DNA from: Seiridium cupressi
Taxonomy: Eukaryota; Ascomycota; Sordariomycetes; Amphisphaeriales; Sporocadaceae
Assembly: GCA_036674765.1 (NCBI GenBank)
Contig: JARVKI010000038.1
Location: forward strand, 248,001 to 312,000
Reading direction: 5' to 3'
Length of the DNA stretch: 64,000 nucleotides
Part shown: in pieces, positions 22,838 through 35,317 of the stretch
Layout: each line of letters opens with the position of its first letter
Numbering within the stretch: the stretch's first letter is position 1
Translations under genes and position numbers: made by a program
Notes under the pieces: model-generated
What the model was told of the DNA's origin: nothing
Seen by the model: only the letters and a program-made list of their open reading frames with translations
Databases searched by the model: none

Positions 22838-23733
22838 TGTCTGAATTTATACCCGTATCATTTCAAACTGAAAGGTTGAATTACTTGCGCCCAAATCTAA
22901 TACTCCCTCCTCCTCCAGCTGCATATTTATAAGTCCCGCCATCATGATGCATATGTGATTCCCAGTTTTTATACGTCCAAGCATGTGGAGGCGATTGGTA
23001 AGGAGACTGGGGATCAAAAGTGGATTATGGAAAAGTTATCCGAGTCAACTATGTACGCATTGCAGGACTGTGCCCTGATCGAGTAAAGTGCGGATCTGCC
23101 AAAAGACCGTTGAAGGATCTAGACTGGTACGTTAGGGCACGAGATGCCCTGGCGCATTACAAACACAGTATCAACGACACATGCGTCAACGCTTGATGAC
23201 CGGTTTCTACTGGAACAGCGGCAATTAGTTCCGAGGAGCGGCTGGTTTTGTCGTCGGTAGGGCTCAGATCTCCGGACAGCGCTAGGGAGGGAGACCCAGC
23301 AAAATATGCAGCACCTGTCTCTTGGCTTCCGAATTGGGCAAGGCCGATTCCGGGCACGAAGGCTTGACATTACTAGACATTACGTTACCTAACCCTGTTG
23401 CCCCTAATGAATCGCTGGTCATGAGCAACTCAGTCTTAAGCTTAACTGCTCGCGGGTTCGTCATCCAAGTCAAGCATTGACTGTACCTCTACTACTCAAT
23501 CAGGAAGCCAAGCCACCTCTGCCGCATACGCGTAGACATCTAGGACTTTGATTCACCACGCAAGTCGGCAGATTCGTCCGCATCAATGCCTCCCTGCGGT
23601 TTTCTGGTCGCTGCTTCCACGGATTTCGGGTGACTGCTTAGTGATCCTCAGAAGACTTGGAATACCTGTCGGACTGTCGACTCGATCTTGGAAGGTTGAC
23701 GGTCAAGCTTGACTTGCCGGGGTTGCCGGGGTT
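22838..23733. promoter_or_regulatory. Shared divergent promoter, MFS transporter / Zn2Cys6 regulator
   Basis: 896 bases between two start codons pointing apart. No coding signal on either strand. Binding sites for a Zn2Cys6 protein (CGG/CCG half-sites) would be expected; GC-rich CCGG/CGG words occur near both ends, but I cannot single out an operator. Confidence 0.45.
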
Positions 23734-25573
23734 ATGGCTACGTCCAAGGCCTGCCACAACTGCCGGAAACGACGCCTTCGCTGTGATCGGTCCGTCCCCA
23801 CTTGTAACAAATGTACGGCAACGGGCCAAGAGTGTCAAGGGTACGGAAAAGCGTACCGATGGACCAACTCCGTAGCTTCTCGGGGTCGAATGGCCGGGAA
23901 GAGCTCCTTCAGTCCGACTTCAGCCGACGCAGCCCACCCCGAAAGGCAACCCGTCCCCGTGGCCCTTATCAGGGACCGGCAGAGTCGGGCTGCAGCCGGA
24001 AGGGCGTCAAGCAGTGAGATGCCGATAGTTCTGCTGGACCCATCATTTCAACACATGAGTAGTACCTCCAGATTCTATCTCAACTATTGTAAGTCAGCAC
24101 AGCTTCTTACCCTCATCCATGGTGTACCAATACCCTGCAGTTTCCACTCGAATGTGCCCGGAGCTCGTCACGCATGATTCCGTACGGTTGAATGGCAACC
24201 CCTTTCGAGAACTCATCGCAATGTCGACATCCTATTCGTTCCTGGAAAGCATCCTTGTTGCCTCCTCTGCGATGCATTATTCGAATCTCATGCGTCGCAC
24301 GTCTCATGACTGGCCAGGCTCGTCAAAGGCAGCTGTCGATGCGCTGGTGGAAGCCCTACATGCACGCCATGACGCGATCAAGGGTGTCCAAACGGTACTC
24401 GCAAGACACAAAGCATCTGCCAATAATACAAGGACCTCCGATGAGAAGGATGCATTACTAGCTACAATCCTTTTCTTCATCAACTTCGCTCTGATAGACT
24501 CCGGAAAAGGGGGCTGGAGGGCCCACATGAGGGCGGCGAGAAATCTTATTGCTGCCCAGGCATCGAATTTCGTCATCTTGCCGAATAAAATCCAGGAAGA
24601 CGCAGACGCTGAACATTCCGTCCTCGCAATATCGAGCTTGCACATTCGGAGAACTGTTATCTCACGAGATCTACAGCAAAACACTTCTCTGATACGTCCA
24701 CAGAATCCGATCGGCATCCGTGACTATATCGCCTCGGACTCAGTGGCATATTATATATGGGGCACGACCCTAGACGCACTTTCGAACTCGGCTGCAGGCA
24801 CTCCGGGCACCAGCATCGTCGATTCCGATGAGATTCGATACATCATCGATCGAACAGAAGCTAACAGCTACCATAGCTGCCCGGCACAATTGCTCCTTCT
24901 CATCTTGCGAATATCCCGACTGGCGCAGCGTATAAGCGTGATTGGAAATGCGCCTGTGTCCGACCCAGAGATGAGCTTATTCGTTGATTACCTGGAAGAA
25001 GCTCAGAACTTCAATCCTGCGGAGTGGGCTATCAGGGTCTCGACGGCCAATGCTTATGTTAGAGAGGTGGATGAGTTGGAAATACAGATGCGGACGTATA
25101 TTGCCGCCGCCTACCGGGCTTCAGTCTGTCTGTATGTGTTGCTAGCGGCCCCTGGTCTGCGACAGTACATGGAACGGCACTCCTCAGTGCCAGGAGACAC
25201 GATGAACCTATCAACACTGCCGACAACCGAAGATCTTACGAAGGAGATTCTGTCCCAGCTGATGTTGATCCCTAGCACATACCCTCTATTCAAGTATACC
25301 ACCTGGCCTGTGTTCATGACCGGGGTAGAGGCCGTGGCGCCGGAGAGGAGATCTTGGATAATCCAACGTCTCAGCGCCATGTGGGAACTGTGTCCGTGGG
25401 GCATGATGAAATCGGCCATGGAGACGTTGACGGAAATATGGCAGTTGCGGGACGGTCTCAGTGTCTCGACATCTGATGACGATGCCATAGCCGGCGGTTC
25501 CATCGCTGACATGACGGATCGAAATTGGCTCATCCACCTGAGGAACATGGGCTCCAACCTCTTGATCGTCTAA
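23734..25573 (+). CDS. Zn(II)2Cys6 transcription factor
   Basis: Two exons: 23734-24088 and 24141-25573, 595 aa. The 52-nt intron (GTAAGT...CTGCAG) joins FYLNY to FSTRMCPELV. The binuclear zinc cluster is at the very start: C7-x2-C10-x6-C17-x6-C24-x2-C27-x6-C34 in ACHNCRKRRLRCDRSVPTC and what follows, the classical fungal spacing. The next hundred residues are a Ser/Arg-rich linker. The rest is a helical regulatory region of the fungal-specific type (PFRELIAMSTSYSFLESILV, then DALLATILFFINFALIDSGK). It is divergently paired with the MFS gene and may regulate it; this is inference from position only. Confidence 0.93.
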
Positions 25574-25702
25574 GAAATCTGGCACAGAAAAAACAGATGA
25601 GACAGGACTTTTGAGCGCTTGTTCGCTCCCTCCCCGTGTTCCTTCCCCCCACGTTAGCGATGATACATGCAGTCAGCATCGAAATGGGCCAAAAAGAAAC
25701 AC

Positions 25703-25707
25703 AAAAA
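25703..25707 (-). terminator. Pol III terminator of tRNA-Arg
   Basis: Five T on the transcribed-sense (minus) strand, two bases past the tRNA discriminator base; a second T run follows. Confidence 0.7.
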
Positions 25708-25709
25708 TG

Positions 25710-25794
25710 CATCGCTCCTCGGACTCGAACCGAGAATCTCTCGCTTATCTAATCGACTAGGAGGCGAGCGAGTTAACCATTTCTCTAGAGCGAC
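25710..25794 (-). tRNA. tRNA-Arg(CCT) with canonical intron
   Basis: Read on the minus strand. Acceptor stem GTCGCTC pairs with GAGCGAT (one G-T at the first pair). The D arm is GAG/CTC. The anticodon stem is CTCGC/GCGAG with loop CTCCTA..A, so the anticodon is CCT and reads AGG codons. The T arm is CTCGG-TTCGAGT-CCGAG. About 12 nt follow position 37, the standard place for nuclear tRNA introns. Discriminator base G. Box B (GGTTCGAGTCC) is perfect. Unlike the two tRNA-Pro genes in this window, it has no second insertion. Confidence 0.93.
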
Positions 25795-26291
25795 ATTGAG
25801 TTTGGATTTCTTTCCATTAAGCCATCGAGTCAGCAGCTGGCGATGTGATGTTGAGAGGACTAGTGGCAATAGCAACCTTTCAAGCGGCAGCGTGGTTGCA
25901 ATGAGCTGGTAACAAGTTGAGGCAGTTACCCTCTTGATGAGTCAGTTCTCGCAAACAGCAAAGTTTCTGAAGCGTTTCTGCAGCGGCCAGGCGTCCAGGC
26001 AGTCGCGTGGGAGCGGGAACCGCCTCACTGATGCAGTTCCCCGCTGAGCACATATGCGCCGCGGCTGCCGCTGTTGGCCGATCAAAAGAGGCTATCTCAT
26101 ATTAGCACATTTCGATATTGATAAGAGACTGTAGTGAAATGATGAATCCTTTTATCGTGTATTGAAGTGGCTTGTCCAGGCAAATACATTCAATTATCAA
26201 GTAATGGCTGTGCATAAAATTGTTTTAAAGGTGTGCATTACGCCATGGAGGAAATCATTACACAGCTGGTTCATTACAAAGATCGTTCTGT
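25795..26291. other. Intergenic region
   Basis: About 500 bases upstream of the tRNA and downstream of a doubtful minus-strand gene. Nothing recognised. Confidence 0.4.
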
Positions 26292-26714
26292 TTATGTTTC
26301 AGCTGATGACCGCTCTGCCTCCTCGGGCGTAGATATGCTCATGTCGTATGAGTGTTTTTCCATTTCTTGAGCGGGGCCACGGGTCTCAGCAAACGCTTCG
26401 ATTAATTCATACCAACCAATTGGGATTGCAGTGCTTGGTGATGAATCTGCATCGCAGAATTCTTCTATTGATTGGGGAAACATCTCGCACTGTCACAGTT
26501 CCAAGGAAAGGCTACACTGCCCGGGCTACCTGGAGCGTCTCAGTTGCTCGTGCCATGGACTCGGTTGCGTCCGTAGATGCATGAAACTCTTCATTCAGGT
26601 ATGCGATCCTGTGGAAGTCGGACATCGAATTCAGCGTGAAGCGTTCATCGTATGTTACACCGTATATCAAGATGGACGCGACGCCGAGACGGCCGACAGG
26701 TTGGCAACATGAGC
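26292..26714 (-). CDS. Possible small gene or 3' gene fragment
   Basis: Two exon-like blocks, 26714-26530 and 26489-26292, join across a 40-nt GT-AG gap in one frame (..ATESMARATETLQ to CEMFPQSIEEFC..). The product has good composition (RLGVASILIYGVTYDERFTL) and ends SAET-stop. The 5' end begins at a CCACAG acceptor, so an upstream exon is needed; a block around 26790-26825 could fit, but the start is not found. The 40-nt intron is at the short end for ascomycetes. No family recognised. It may be a decayed gene. Confidence 0.35.
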
Positions 26715-28044
26715 CTGTGGTGAAGCCATCTCATCGTCAATGCATGCAAGTTTCAACGTTCTCGTTCAAAAAAACTCGTACTGACCACAAGGTTCGACGC
26801 TGGAGTCATTGATAAAGACCGAGGGTTTTCACGCGTTTCCAAACACTACCTCATTGATGCAACGTGCACCATCTGGCTATTGATGCATAAGAACTCCGAG
26901 AGCCCGTAATGATTTTTTCCTCAAAGCTTTGGCCACAGCTTTTGTGCTATGTTATCGATATCTCGAGCTGCCTTTAATAGTATCTCTAGGCCAACTAACG
27001 TAACGTTACTCTAAGCCTCACGGAAATTCAGTTGAGTTTGCGTTTGGTCTGCTGACTTCGTTGGTGTTATGATAGTGCTGTTATAATTTGTTACTGTCAA
27101 TCCACTTCGATCGAAAGCAAGTATCACTTTGACTTTGTTCATGCTTCCGAATTGATCGAGCGGCAGCTTTATGTAGGAGGATGGTCGTCATATTAATCAT
27201 TCTGCAACCACATCATAAAGATGCAGCAAGGGTATCTCTGATAAGAGGGCCCTCCGCCATCTGTATATTGAATGACCATAACCATCAATTCCCGAAAGCA
27301 GGTCGGCAGAACGCAGGCAAATGCTTAGAACCCGGACCGTAGTGTATAGCGCTCATCTACAATAAACAAGGGTGGTATCAAAAATTCCCGTCTACAGTGT
27401 GCCTTCCCATGGTGAACACCTCGTAAAATAGTAAATAAAAATTCAGATGTACCGCCGCCGTCCCCTCCGGCCTCGATATCCCCAAGACTGCCGTAGATAT
27501 CCGTGACATGGTTCCATTCAAGATCTCCGGGTCTCATACATTCGAAAGACGAAGCTTCTTGGCGCCATGAATTAAACTGGTTTGCCGAGGTTCGTCGTAG
27601 CGGCCCCGGCCTAAGCCATTGGTAAAGATCAACGTCCAAGTAATGAGAGCATGGGCTGTTGATGGTGGGTATAAATAGGATTAAGACAGGTCTCTCTACA
27701 TGGTCTTGACCCGTCTTCCATGTAAACAAGGCGAAAAGAAACCGGCTATTAACTCCATGCGAAAGCCGATGATGGTATCAAAAGAGCGCCCGCTGGGTCG
27801 CAGATAAAGACAAAATCAACGCCGAAAGTGCAGTGTCGTGATTGATGAGCATCGCCCTGATATTCAAAATAAATAAAGGAGCTTGTCCCCACGCCACCTT
27901 TCTGGCGAAAAAGATGGACCATGTTTTGCTGAGCTTCACATTGGGATGGTGAGGTGTATTTCTCGAATGCCAGCCTCTGAGAGCATATCGCAAGTGTCGA
28001 ATAGCGCCGTCGAAGAGAACGAGGAGCTCAAATGCGGAAAGCGA
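26715..28044. other. Intergenic region and areA 3' region
   Basis: About 1.3 kb. It holds a 134-codon minus-strand frame (27325-27729) without convincing composition. The right end must contain the areA 3' untranslated region. Nothing else seen. Confidence 0.4.
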
Positions 28045-31000
28045 TCAAAGACTCATGGTGAGCCATTCCCATTCTTGGGGCCCGGCACCGGCACCAGGTG
28101 CCATCATTCCATTCGGCGGAACACCGGGCATCCCCATCATGCCTGGTGGCATCATTGGTCGCTGCGTCATCCCGAACCCATTGGTCAGGGCGACACTGCC
28201 CGGATTAAGCATCCCGCCCATAAACCCACTTGCCGAACTGACAGATCGTGCCCCCTCGTTTGAGCCGGTGGAGTTTGCAGGACTATCGATATCCATGCCC
28301 CCGCTCAGCTCGTTGGACCCGGCGCTCTTGCTGCTGCGTCGCTGTCGTTTAGAGGAACCTGACGAGCCCACGTTGCGAGTTAGTGAAGCAGCGCCGGGCC
28401 CAGGGGTATTCTTTGCCGGAGCGGCCGCGATGGGAATCACACCCTTCCCACCTACAGCACCTGACGTGGAGCCTGCATAACTCGTTGGTGTGCTACCTGC
28501 CGTGTTACCACCAGACGCACCAGCACCACCGCTTGCGGGGCTCTCGCCCTCGTTGGCGCTACCAGCACGAGTTGCAGACGGCGGAGTGGTGGCTTGAGAA
28601 GTGCTGGTCGTCGTAGAGATTCCCAATGTCGAGTTCTTGCGCGAAGCTGGTCCAGATGCTGAGCCTGATGCATTTTTCTTGGATCTTGTGCTCGTCCCGC
28701 CAACGGGAAGATTGGCACCGGACCCCCGGTTTCGCTTCTTGATAACATCCGTCTTCAAACTCAACGGTCGGACAACGCCATGTAGCTTGAGGAATAGACC
28801 ACATGCATTGCACAGTGGTTGGCCTTCGGGGTTTCGGCGCCACAGCGGTGTGGTCTGTGTGAAGCAATTTGTGCAAGTCGTCGGTGCGTTGCCATCGGTT
28901 TGGCTTCCTGCGGCACCCTGTAAGTTGCTTGTAGAACCCTGCTTCGAGCCAAGCGGGGAAGTCGGTCGGCTTGGGGCGACTGATGAAAAACCAGAAGCAT
29001 TTCCAGCGGCATCTGCAGGTGGAGAATTGGGGTTGGACTGGGCCAGCCTGTCGAACGGGTTCCCGCGGCCGGCCATGTTTACGCCAGGTGTGGAGGCATT
29101 TCGTGGAATTTTGGATCGTCTGTCACCTGATCTGAACGACTGAGATCGCGGCAAGCTGCCCGAACCATCCCAATCACCATTTGCATCAACGTAATCAGTA
29201 GTGGTACCACCGATTGTGACCTGCTTTCGAGGAGGACCACCAGGATACCGTGCAGCTTGGGTGCTGAATTGCCCAGGCAGTGAAGCGTCCCAGCCAAGCG
29301 CACCGGGGTTGTTGATTTCCATGCCGGCGTCGTCCATGGACGGGGAGAAGCCATGGTGAACACCGAGGTTGCGATCCGGAAACGAGCCACCCTCGTCTTC
29401 GTTATCTGATTCGGCGCCAAAACTGAACATGTTCTGCTCCATCATGCCTACTCCCGGAGAGCGAGCCGGATGATCCTCGTGGAACACCTGAGTTGGATCT
29501 ACGTGACCAAAGCTGTTGGTTGGCGCAAAGGAAGACGATGCATCCGGAGCACTCGAGCCCTGTGGGAACATTTGATTGCCATTTCCATGATACATGAACT
29601 GTTGGACCATCTGGCTTCCATTGTGGCCTTGGCCGTGGTGGAATGCCTGCTGTGCTTGATGGCGCATGTCCATGGACCCGAAGAACATGTTCTCGTTCTC
29701 AGGCATTGGGTGAGGAGTACTCGCAGTGGACTGATAAGCAGATGCGGGTGGAGAGTAGAAGTCATGGGCGTTCATTGAGCCCTGACCCATTCCAGATTGG
29801 TTATACATGGTCTGGAATGAATTATGCGTGACCATCGGTGATGTCGATGGCGAGAATGAAAAGTTCTGTTGAAATGGCCCGGCGGAGGTGATAATGGGGT
29901 CATGCTCCATCTGGAAGGTGTCCAGCGGAAATGGGACACCAGGGTGATGTGAGGCGTGGGCGGCGCCAGTTGAGTGAGAATGGTCTAGAGAATACTCATG
30001 AATGTCGGCGTCGGCATCCAAATCATTGGCAGCCAGATTGCTGCTAGTCGCAGGGACTTGAGGAGAGAACTCGGCGGGACGCTTGAGGTTGCGAGTCTTA
30101 ATTGGAGATTAGTTATCAGTTCGGTTAAGATAAGGTGGCGATCGTTTTTGGAAATAGCATTGCAGCGCAGCGGTAGGGCCCATGCAGGTGCAGAACGGGG
30201 AGCATGTAAATGTACTTACGCGGCGGTCATCTATACTAGTCTTGCGGTGATGTCGATTGACATAGCCGAATTCGTCCTCATGCCCGCGGTGTGGAGGCAC
30301 AGGAACAGATTGCGGAACAAAGTGCTGCTGCTGCGAGGCCTTGCGGGATTTGATGGGGATAGCAGCAGCTGTTGCATGAGCCGCCTTGTCGTCTGGCAGC
30401 TTGAATGTCTCCGGCGAGGCAGGGTCTGCCGGCAAGCCCGCCGGAGTCGACACATTCTCACTGAAAATGAAGTCATCGAGGTTCATGGGGTCGGACTGTG
30501 CAACATTCTGGTCCGATGTTTTTCTAAGCTGGGCAATTCCACTGGGAGCATTGCTTGCCGTATTTTTCGCCGCCTCTCGCTGACTGCACGGGATATTAGA
30601 AGACTCGCAGTGTGTGTCCGGTCCGGAAACAACATACCGAGCCATTTCCTCCTCCTGTTGTTGTTTTCGCAGTCTCATGTGCATCATGCGCCACGTCAGG
30701 TTTTCCATGCGCTCCTGGCTGGGTAGGTTCTGCTTCGTTTTGCTGAAAAAGCGCCAAATCTGAGTGGCTAGCGGGTCGATCTGCTGCATCTGCTCCAGAG
30801 TCTGGTCCTTCACTGCCGCCGCATCATCGTGCCATGTCGGGAATATGGAGGAGCCGAGCAGGTCTTGGTGCGCAGAATCGGCGTGGTGGGAGAGTTCCAG
30901 GTTGAGCTCCTGCAGTCGCAGGTCGCCGGGGCTGGTGTCGCTGGTGCCGTTGGAGGCGCCGTTGGCTGTGTCTGTGCCTGTCGCTGGGCGATCGTCCTCT

Positions 31001-31128
31001 GACCCGGCGGAAGACGCAAAGGGCCTTCGAGGGAAGCGGTAGTCGTGTTCTGTGGCAGTGGGATTCATCGCTGTTGAGGGATTCGCAGTTGTCAAGGGCA
31101 GAGCTTCGCTGGCTGCCATGTCGTACAT
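28045..31128 (-). CDS. areA: AreA/NIT2 GATA factor, global nitrogen regulator
   Basis: Two exons: 31128-30220 and 30096-28045, 986 aa. The intron starts GTAAGT and ends ATTAAG, with an ACTAAT branch word; an alternative acceptor 15 nt downstream also keeps frame. The N-terminal region contains the conserved block [19 protein letters not shown] followed by [18 protein letters not shown]. The single GATA finger is C711-x2-C714-x17-C732-x2-C735 ([20 protein letters not shown]), followed by the basic tail [13 protein letters not shown]. The extreme C-terminus is EWEWLTMSL, which in AreA/NIT2 takes part in NmrA binding. AreA activates genes for secondary nitrogen sources when ammonium and glutamine are scarce. 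The Ser/Gly/Ala-rich linkers are typical. Start chosen at the first ATG; three residues later there is another. Confidence 0.96.
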
Positions 31129-34100
31129 ATGAAATCGGAAACTGAGACCGGCTGACCTCCCCTCGTGTGCGACCGGAGGTTTTGGGTGCGTGCTACGACC
31201 TGGGCGTGGACCTGGACCTGGACTGGGACTTGGTGCCGTTCCAGCTTCCCCACGTCACAAGCTTCTTTTCTGGCTGACAACCACTTCGTCGTGCTGCCGC
31301 TGTCAATTGCAAATTTCGGATTTGAACTCTAATTCTGCGCGTGTCCGGACTGCGAGGGAATCCTGCTCAATACATGTCTGCAGGCTCACCAATGACGACG
31401 GGCTGAGTGACTGACTGACTGACTTGGAAGGAGAAGGCCGACTTGGTTCCTCCACGACCCGAGAGGCAAGCAATTGCTTTTTCGCCCTAGCCGGCGCGAG
31501 AATCGGATGGGGAAGAGTGATGTAGGTAGGATCTGGTCGTCACTGGTCACTGGTCGCTGCACCGGCCCAGGGTGGAGGGCAGAGCAGCAGCCCTCTTCCA
31601 ATGGCGGGCGACGCATCTCGGCCTGGGCACCGTAGCGGAGTGGGTTGATGCTGGGAACTGTTTCTACGCTACGCTGGTGAATGCTGCCACTTGCTGATGC
31701 TGCCCATGCTGGCCCCGTCTCCGTCCAAAGCCAAGTACCGCTACGTACCCCTCCGCCGACGCGCGAGCGTGCGGGCCTGTGTGAATGTGGATGTCGATGG
31801 AGCGGCTGTGATCCATGTCCCTGTCCATGTTCGAGTGGGAGGTTCGGCCAATCCCACGGCGACTCCTCACCTGTCCCCTGCACTCGAGTCTTTTGCATCG
31901 CACCCAAATTTGCAGCACTCGCCCAGCCGAAGCGAGTGTGGACTGACCCACGAAATTACATACCTACATAGTATAATTGCTACTATGTAAAGTTCGTGGT
32001 GGGGGACGGGCTGTCGTTCTCTGTCCGCCTCTCCATCACTGCCGTTGCTGCTGAAGTGCGCACTCCTGTCATGCAAAGCACGTACGTAGCAAGCACCATA
32101 CATACATACATACCATGGGTGTTTGTATCTGCTTCTACCAAGATTTGAGAAGGGTGAATGAAGGAAACACAGCGCCGTGGGGGAATTCAGGTAGCATTCA
32201 GTCCGTCCATGGTTGTTCTACTTCTCGTGTTGTAAACTTGCAAACCTTGTGACTTGCCGATCGCAACGGCAAAACTCTGCTGTAGGGACAAATCGCATGT
32301 GCCTCACACGAGTAAGGTCAATAAAGGCGACTGCTTGCTGCATGCACCAGCGGGCCAAAAGGGCAGGAACGGAGAAGAGTGTGAGCGCGAGTTCCAAGGT
32401 GAGGACGACCCATGCCTGCGCCAGCTCGTGAGAATGGAGCAGCTACTGCGAGCAGAACGCCATATATTGTCTGCGTCCCGACTATGTCCGACCCTGCCCG
32501 TTATTCGTAGTCCTCCGCACAGTAGTTGCCGCAAGCACGGGTCAAGCAGCCCCCCTGCCCCCCAGGAACATCCAATCAGCCCCATCATAATCAGTCAGTC
32601 CATTTGTTGTCGCGTGCAAGAGGCTGAAGGGAGTGCATGGGACGTCTGTGAGAACAGTTGACGGGCTTCAATAGAGCCTGCAAGTGGTTCAGCAGGTAGT
32701 TACTATGTAGAGGCTAGCGGAGAGGGGCCAGTGCGTGTGGATCTGACCTGCCATATGGCCGGAGTTTTCCTGCAGCATCTCGGCCAAGACAATGGACTGC
32801 AGGCGCCGGTTTCTCGCCGGTCCCTTGACAAGATCCTTCATGTCAGGCTGAACCTTTGCTCGCTAGCACGGAACTTGGTCTTCAAACTCATCATATCCGA
32901 GAAAACTCATCACATCCGAGAGTCTGAGCCGAACTGCCTTGCGCCGTTCGAGACCCCTTGCTTCTGGAGTCTATGGGTGGCTGAAGAATAGAGGGCCTCT
33001 CAAAACAATGCCTCGGCTCTCCTTCCGGGCAACCTGAAATGAGGAGTTAGGGCGTAGGATCTGTCTAGTAGCATCCAAGGCCCAGTATAACATCGTCATT
33101 GCTCTTCCCTTGTGTATTAGAATTACGGAGCTTGGTAGTCTGTAGCCCTACCCGGGAATATCGAGCCTTTGGAGGGCCATCGGGAGAACCACGACGTGGT
33201 TTAGTGGTAATGACGACGACGCAGTCTAGTGATATACTATGCCAGTAGTGCAACTAGGCAAGCAAGCTATGTTCAGCTTTTCAATATACGTTGAAATAAG
33301 GTCAACCCTTTACGACTCGCGACTAGAGGGTTGTCATCCCCATGCCAGAACAAGACGGTTGACACGGTTGACACGGTTGACTGGTCCATGAAGCCTGGGA
33401 CTACTCGACTCGTGCACGGTCGCTACTATAGACGCCCGAAATGAGATATTGTCCTCTGGTCATAGCTTCACCATGTTTTCCGATGATCTGATTCCTAGTC
33501 AAGACCGTTTCGCCTTGAGTTCGCATCTCCCATCTTGCTGCCATGGAAGATCTTTGTGGCTGGAGCAGTCGAATCGGTTCAAATTCAACTCCAGCTGCAA
33601 GATGCGAAACTGCATGTTGGTGGATACACGGGGCCGACGAAGGCCCTTCTCGCAGCTGCGGCACACGAGCCATGGTCCCCGGTCTCTTGAACCTAGACAT
33701 CCCACGTTCACCAAATAGCCACGGTGGGAATCCAAGTGGTGAACCGGGGAACGCCATGTCATTTCGACCAGGCTGTAAGCGGCAATTGCCGGAAAAACTC
33801 AATTCCCTCGAATTCGACCGACGGAAAGCTTGGGTGTCGGTGTTTGCACCTCCAAGCTTTAGTATTGTGCCTCGAACCGCCGGTGGCCGTATCGAGGTTC
33901 TCGAAGGGCTACGGAAGCACCGCTTTCGCTAGCTACAGCCTATGGGACGAGCAGCGTGGCCTTCGCGCGAGTGATGCATCGTGCCTTGCTTGTACCGGCT
34001 GGGGACCCACTCGCTTTTCTTGTGGTGCATTGTACTCTCAACGGCGCAGCAGCGAGGTTTGAGGGTCCCTCTCTGCCCACAGGCGGGAGCTACTAACCGC

Positions 34101-34132
34101 ACGGGCTCTGCGAACTCCATGATCCCACAGCT
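31129..34132. promoter_or_regulatory. areA upstream region and following gene-poor stretch
   Basis: The first 900 bases are probably the areA promoter and long leader; they include a TGAC tandem run (about 31406-31422). Further right are a CATA tandem run (about 32098-32113) and three copies of ACGGTTGAC (33355-33381). Open frames on both strands are GC-driven and not protein-like. No RNA gene or transposon recognised. Confidence 0.4.
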
Positions 34133-35317
34133 ATGTATACTCAATCAAAGACAGATTTTCACAGATTGATCGTAAATCCCGGCGCTGGATGCCCAGCTCC
34201 TCATCTCGTTAACCCCATTCTCCGCCGGCACCCACAGCCAGGGCGCCTCCGTGGATGGCAAATGGCAGGATTAGCCAGGCTTGGGCCAGTCTGTTGCAAG
34301 CTCCCGTCCCCGTTTGGCCCCGTCAGCCTCGCCAAAGAGGAGATAATACCGACACCCAAGTGCCTTAAGTGGCAACTGTGGGTATGGCATACCCAAATGA
34401 AATTTCCCTCGCTCGAATGCTGTACGACGTATGTATGTAGGGCCGAACAACCAGATGGCTGGAGTAGGGTCCCTGGGATTGAAAGCCAACGTAACCCGCC
34501 TAACCGAAGACGGTGCTTCTGCACCGTACGACACGCGGGAGGAGGACGGCGGGCCACTACCGTCGAGGCTCCTCAACTCAGCAGTGAGGTCTCCGTCACC
34601 CAGCAGCAGCACATTCAATCACAAGCGTTCACTGGGTACCCAGAATATATTAGTCCCCCATTATGCAGCATCGACCTCGTCAACCTGAGGGGTTGCAGTT
34701 GCACCGCCGGCGAACAGCTCCCGAAGTTGATCAAGAGGTCGGCGTCTCACTGGCAGATCTTGCTTGCAGGGGGTTCGAGACCATGCTCCCAGGCAGGGTC
34801 CAAAGTCGGAAACCCACTTCGATCCCCAAGCTCGCCATTCGTTTTCATATCGGCGTACCTCGAGGTATCGCTACCTGCAAGTCATTGCACAAGCCAGGAT
34901 CTACCCCTGCCCGAGCATGGAGCTCATCAAGAATGGGAGTGGACCCCCACTCAGTCAACCGCAACCGCATTTCAACCACTTGCGCCTGATTCGAAGAAGG
35001 GATACTGCTCTAGGTGCATACCCGGAGGGAAAGAGAGCTCGACACACGTTCTCTTGTCACGACCACGAGACCCCAACACGGCCGTTACCTGGGGGTTTGG
35101 TCAGCACGATTCATCCGTTCATGGACCGATGTCAACTGGCGACTCACGGATCACAAGCCATTCTTCAACCGCCGGCAAGTCCCTCGAAACAGCCTTGCCG
35201 GCGCAAACGCGAAGGACGCGGCGGGCTTGTCTAACCTGCTCTTGGCTTAGAGCTCTACTGCCGGGGACCCCTAGCTGCCGAAGGGTGGGAGTCAATCGAC
35301 AATTGGGCGATGTGTAG
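34133..35317 (+). other. Unusually long open frame of doubtful coding status
   Basis: A 394-codon frame without a stop. Its translation is rich in Ser, Arg, Pro, His, Cys and Trp, has no recognised motif and does not read like a folded protein. Other frames on both strands are also unusually open here (156 codons on plus, 118 on minus), so stop-poor base composition is the simplest explanation. Listed because its length is hard to get by chance. Confidence 0.2.

Noticed and set aside
27325..27729. 134-codon minus-strand ORF downstream of areA
   Set aside because: No domain, no conserved-looking segment; more likely part of the areA 3' region.
28559..29420. Several ORFs of 80-180 codons on both strands within areA
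   Set aside because: They are shadows of the GC-rich areA coding exon.
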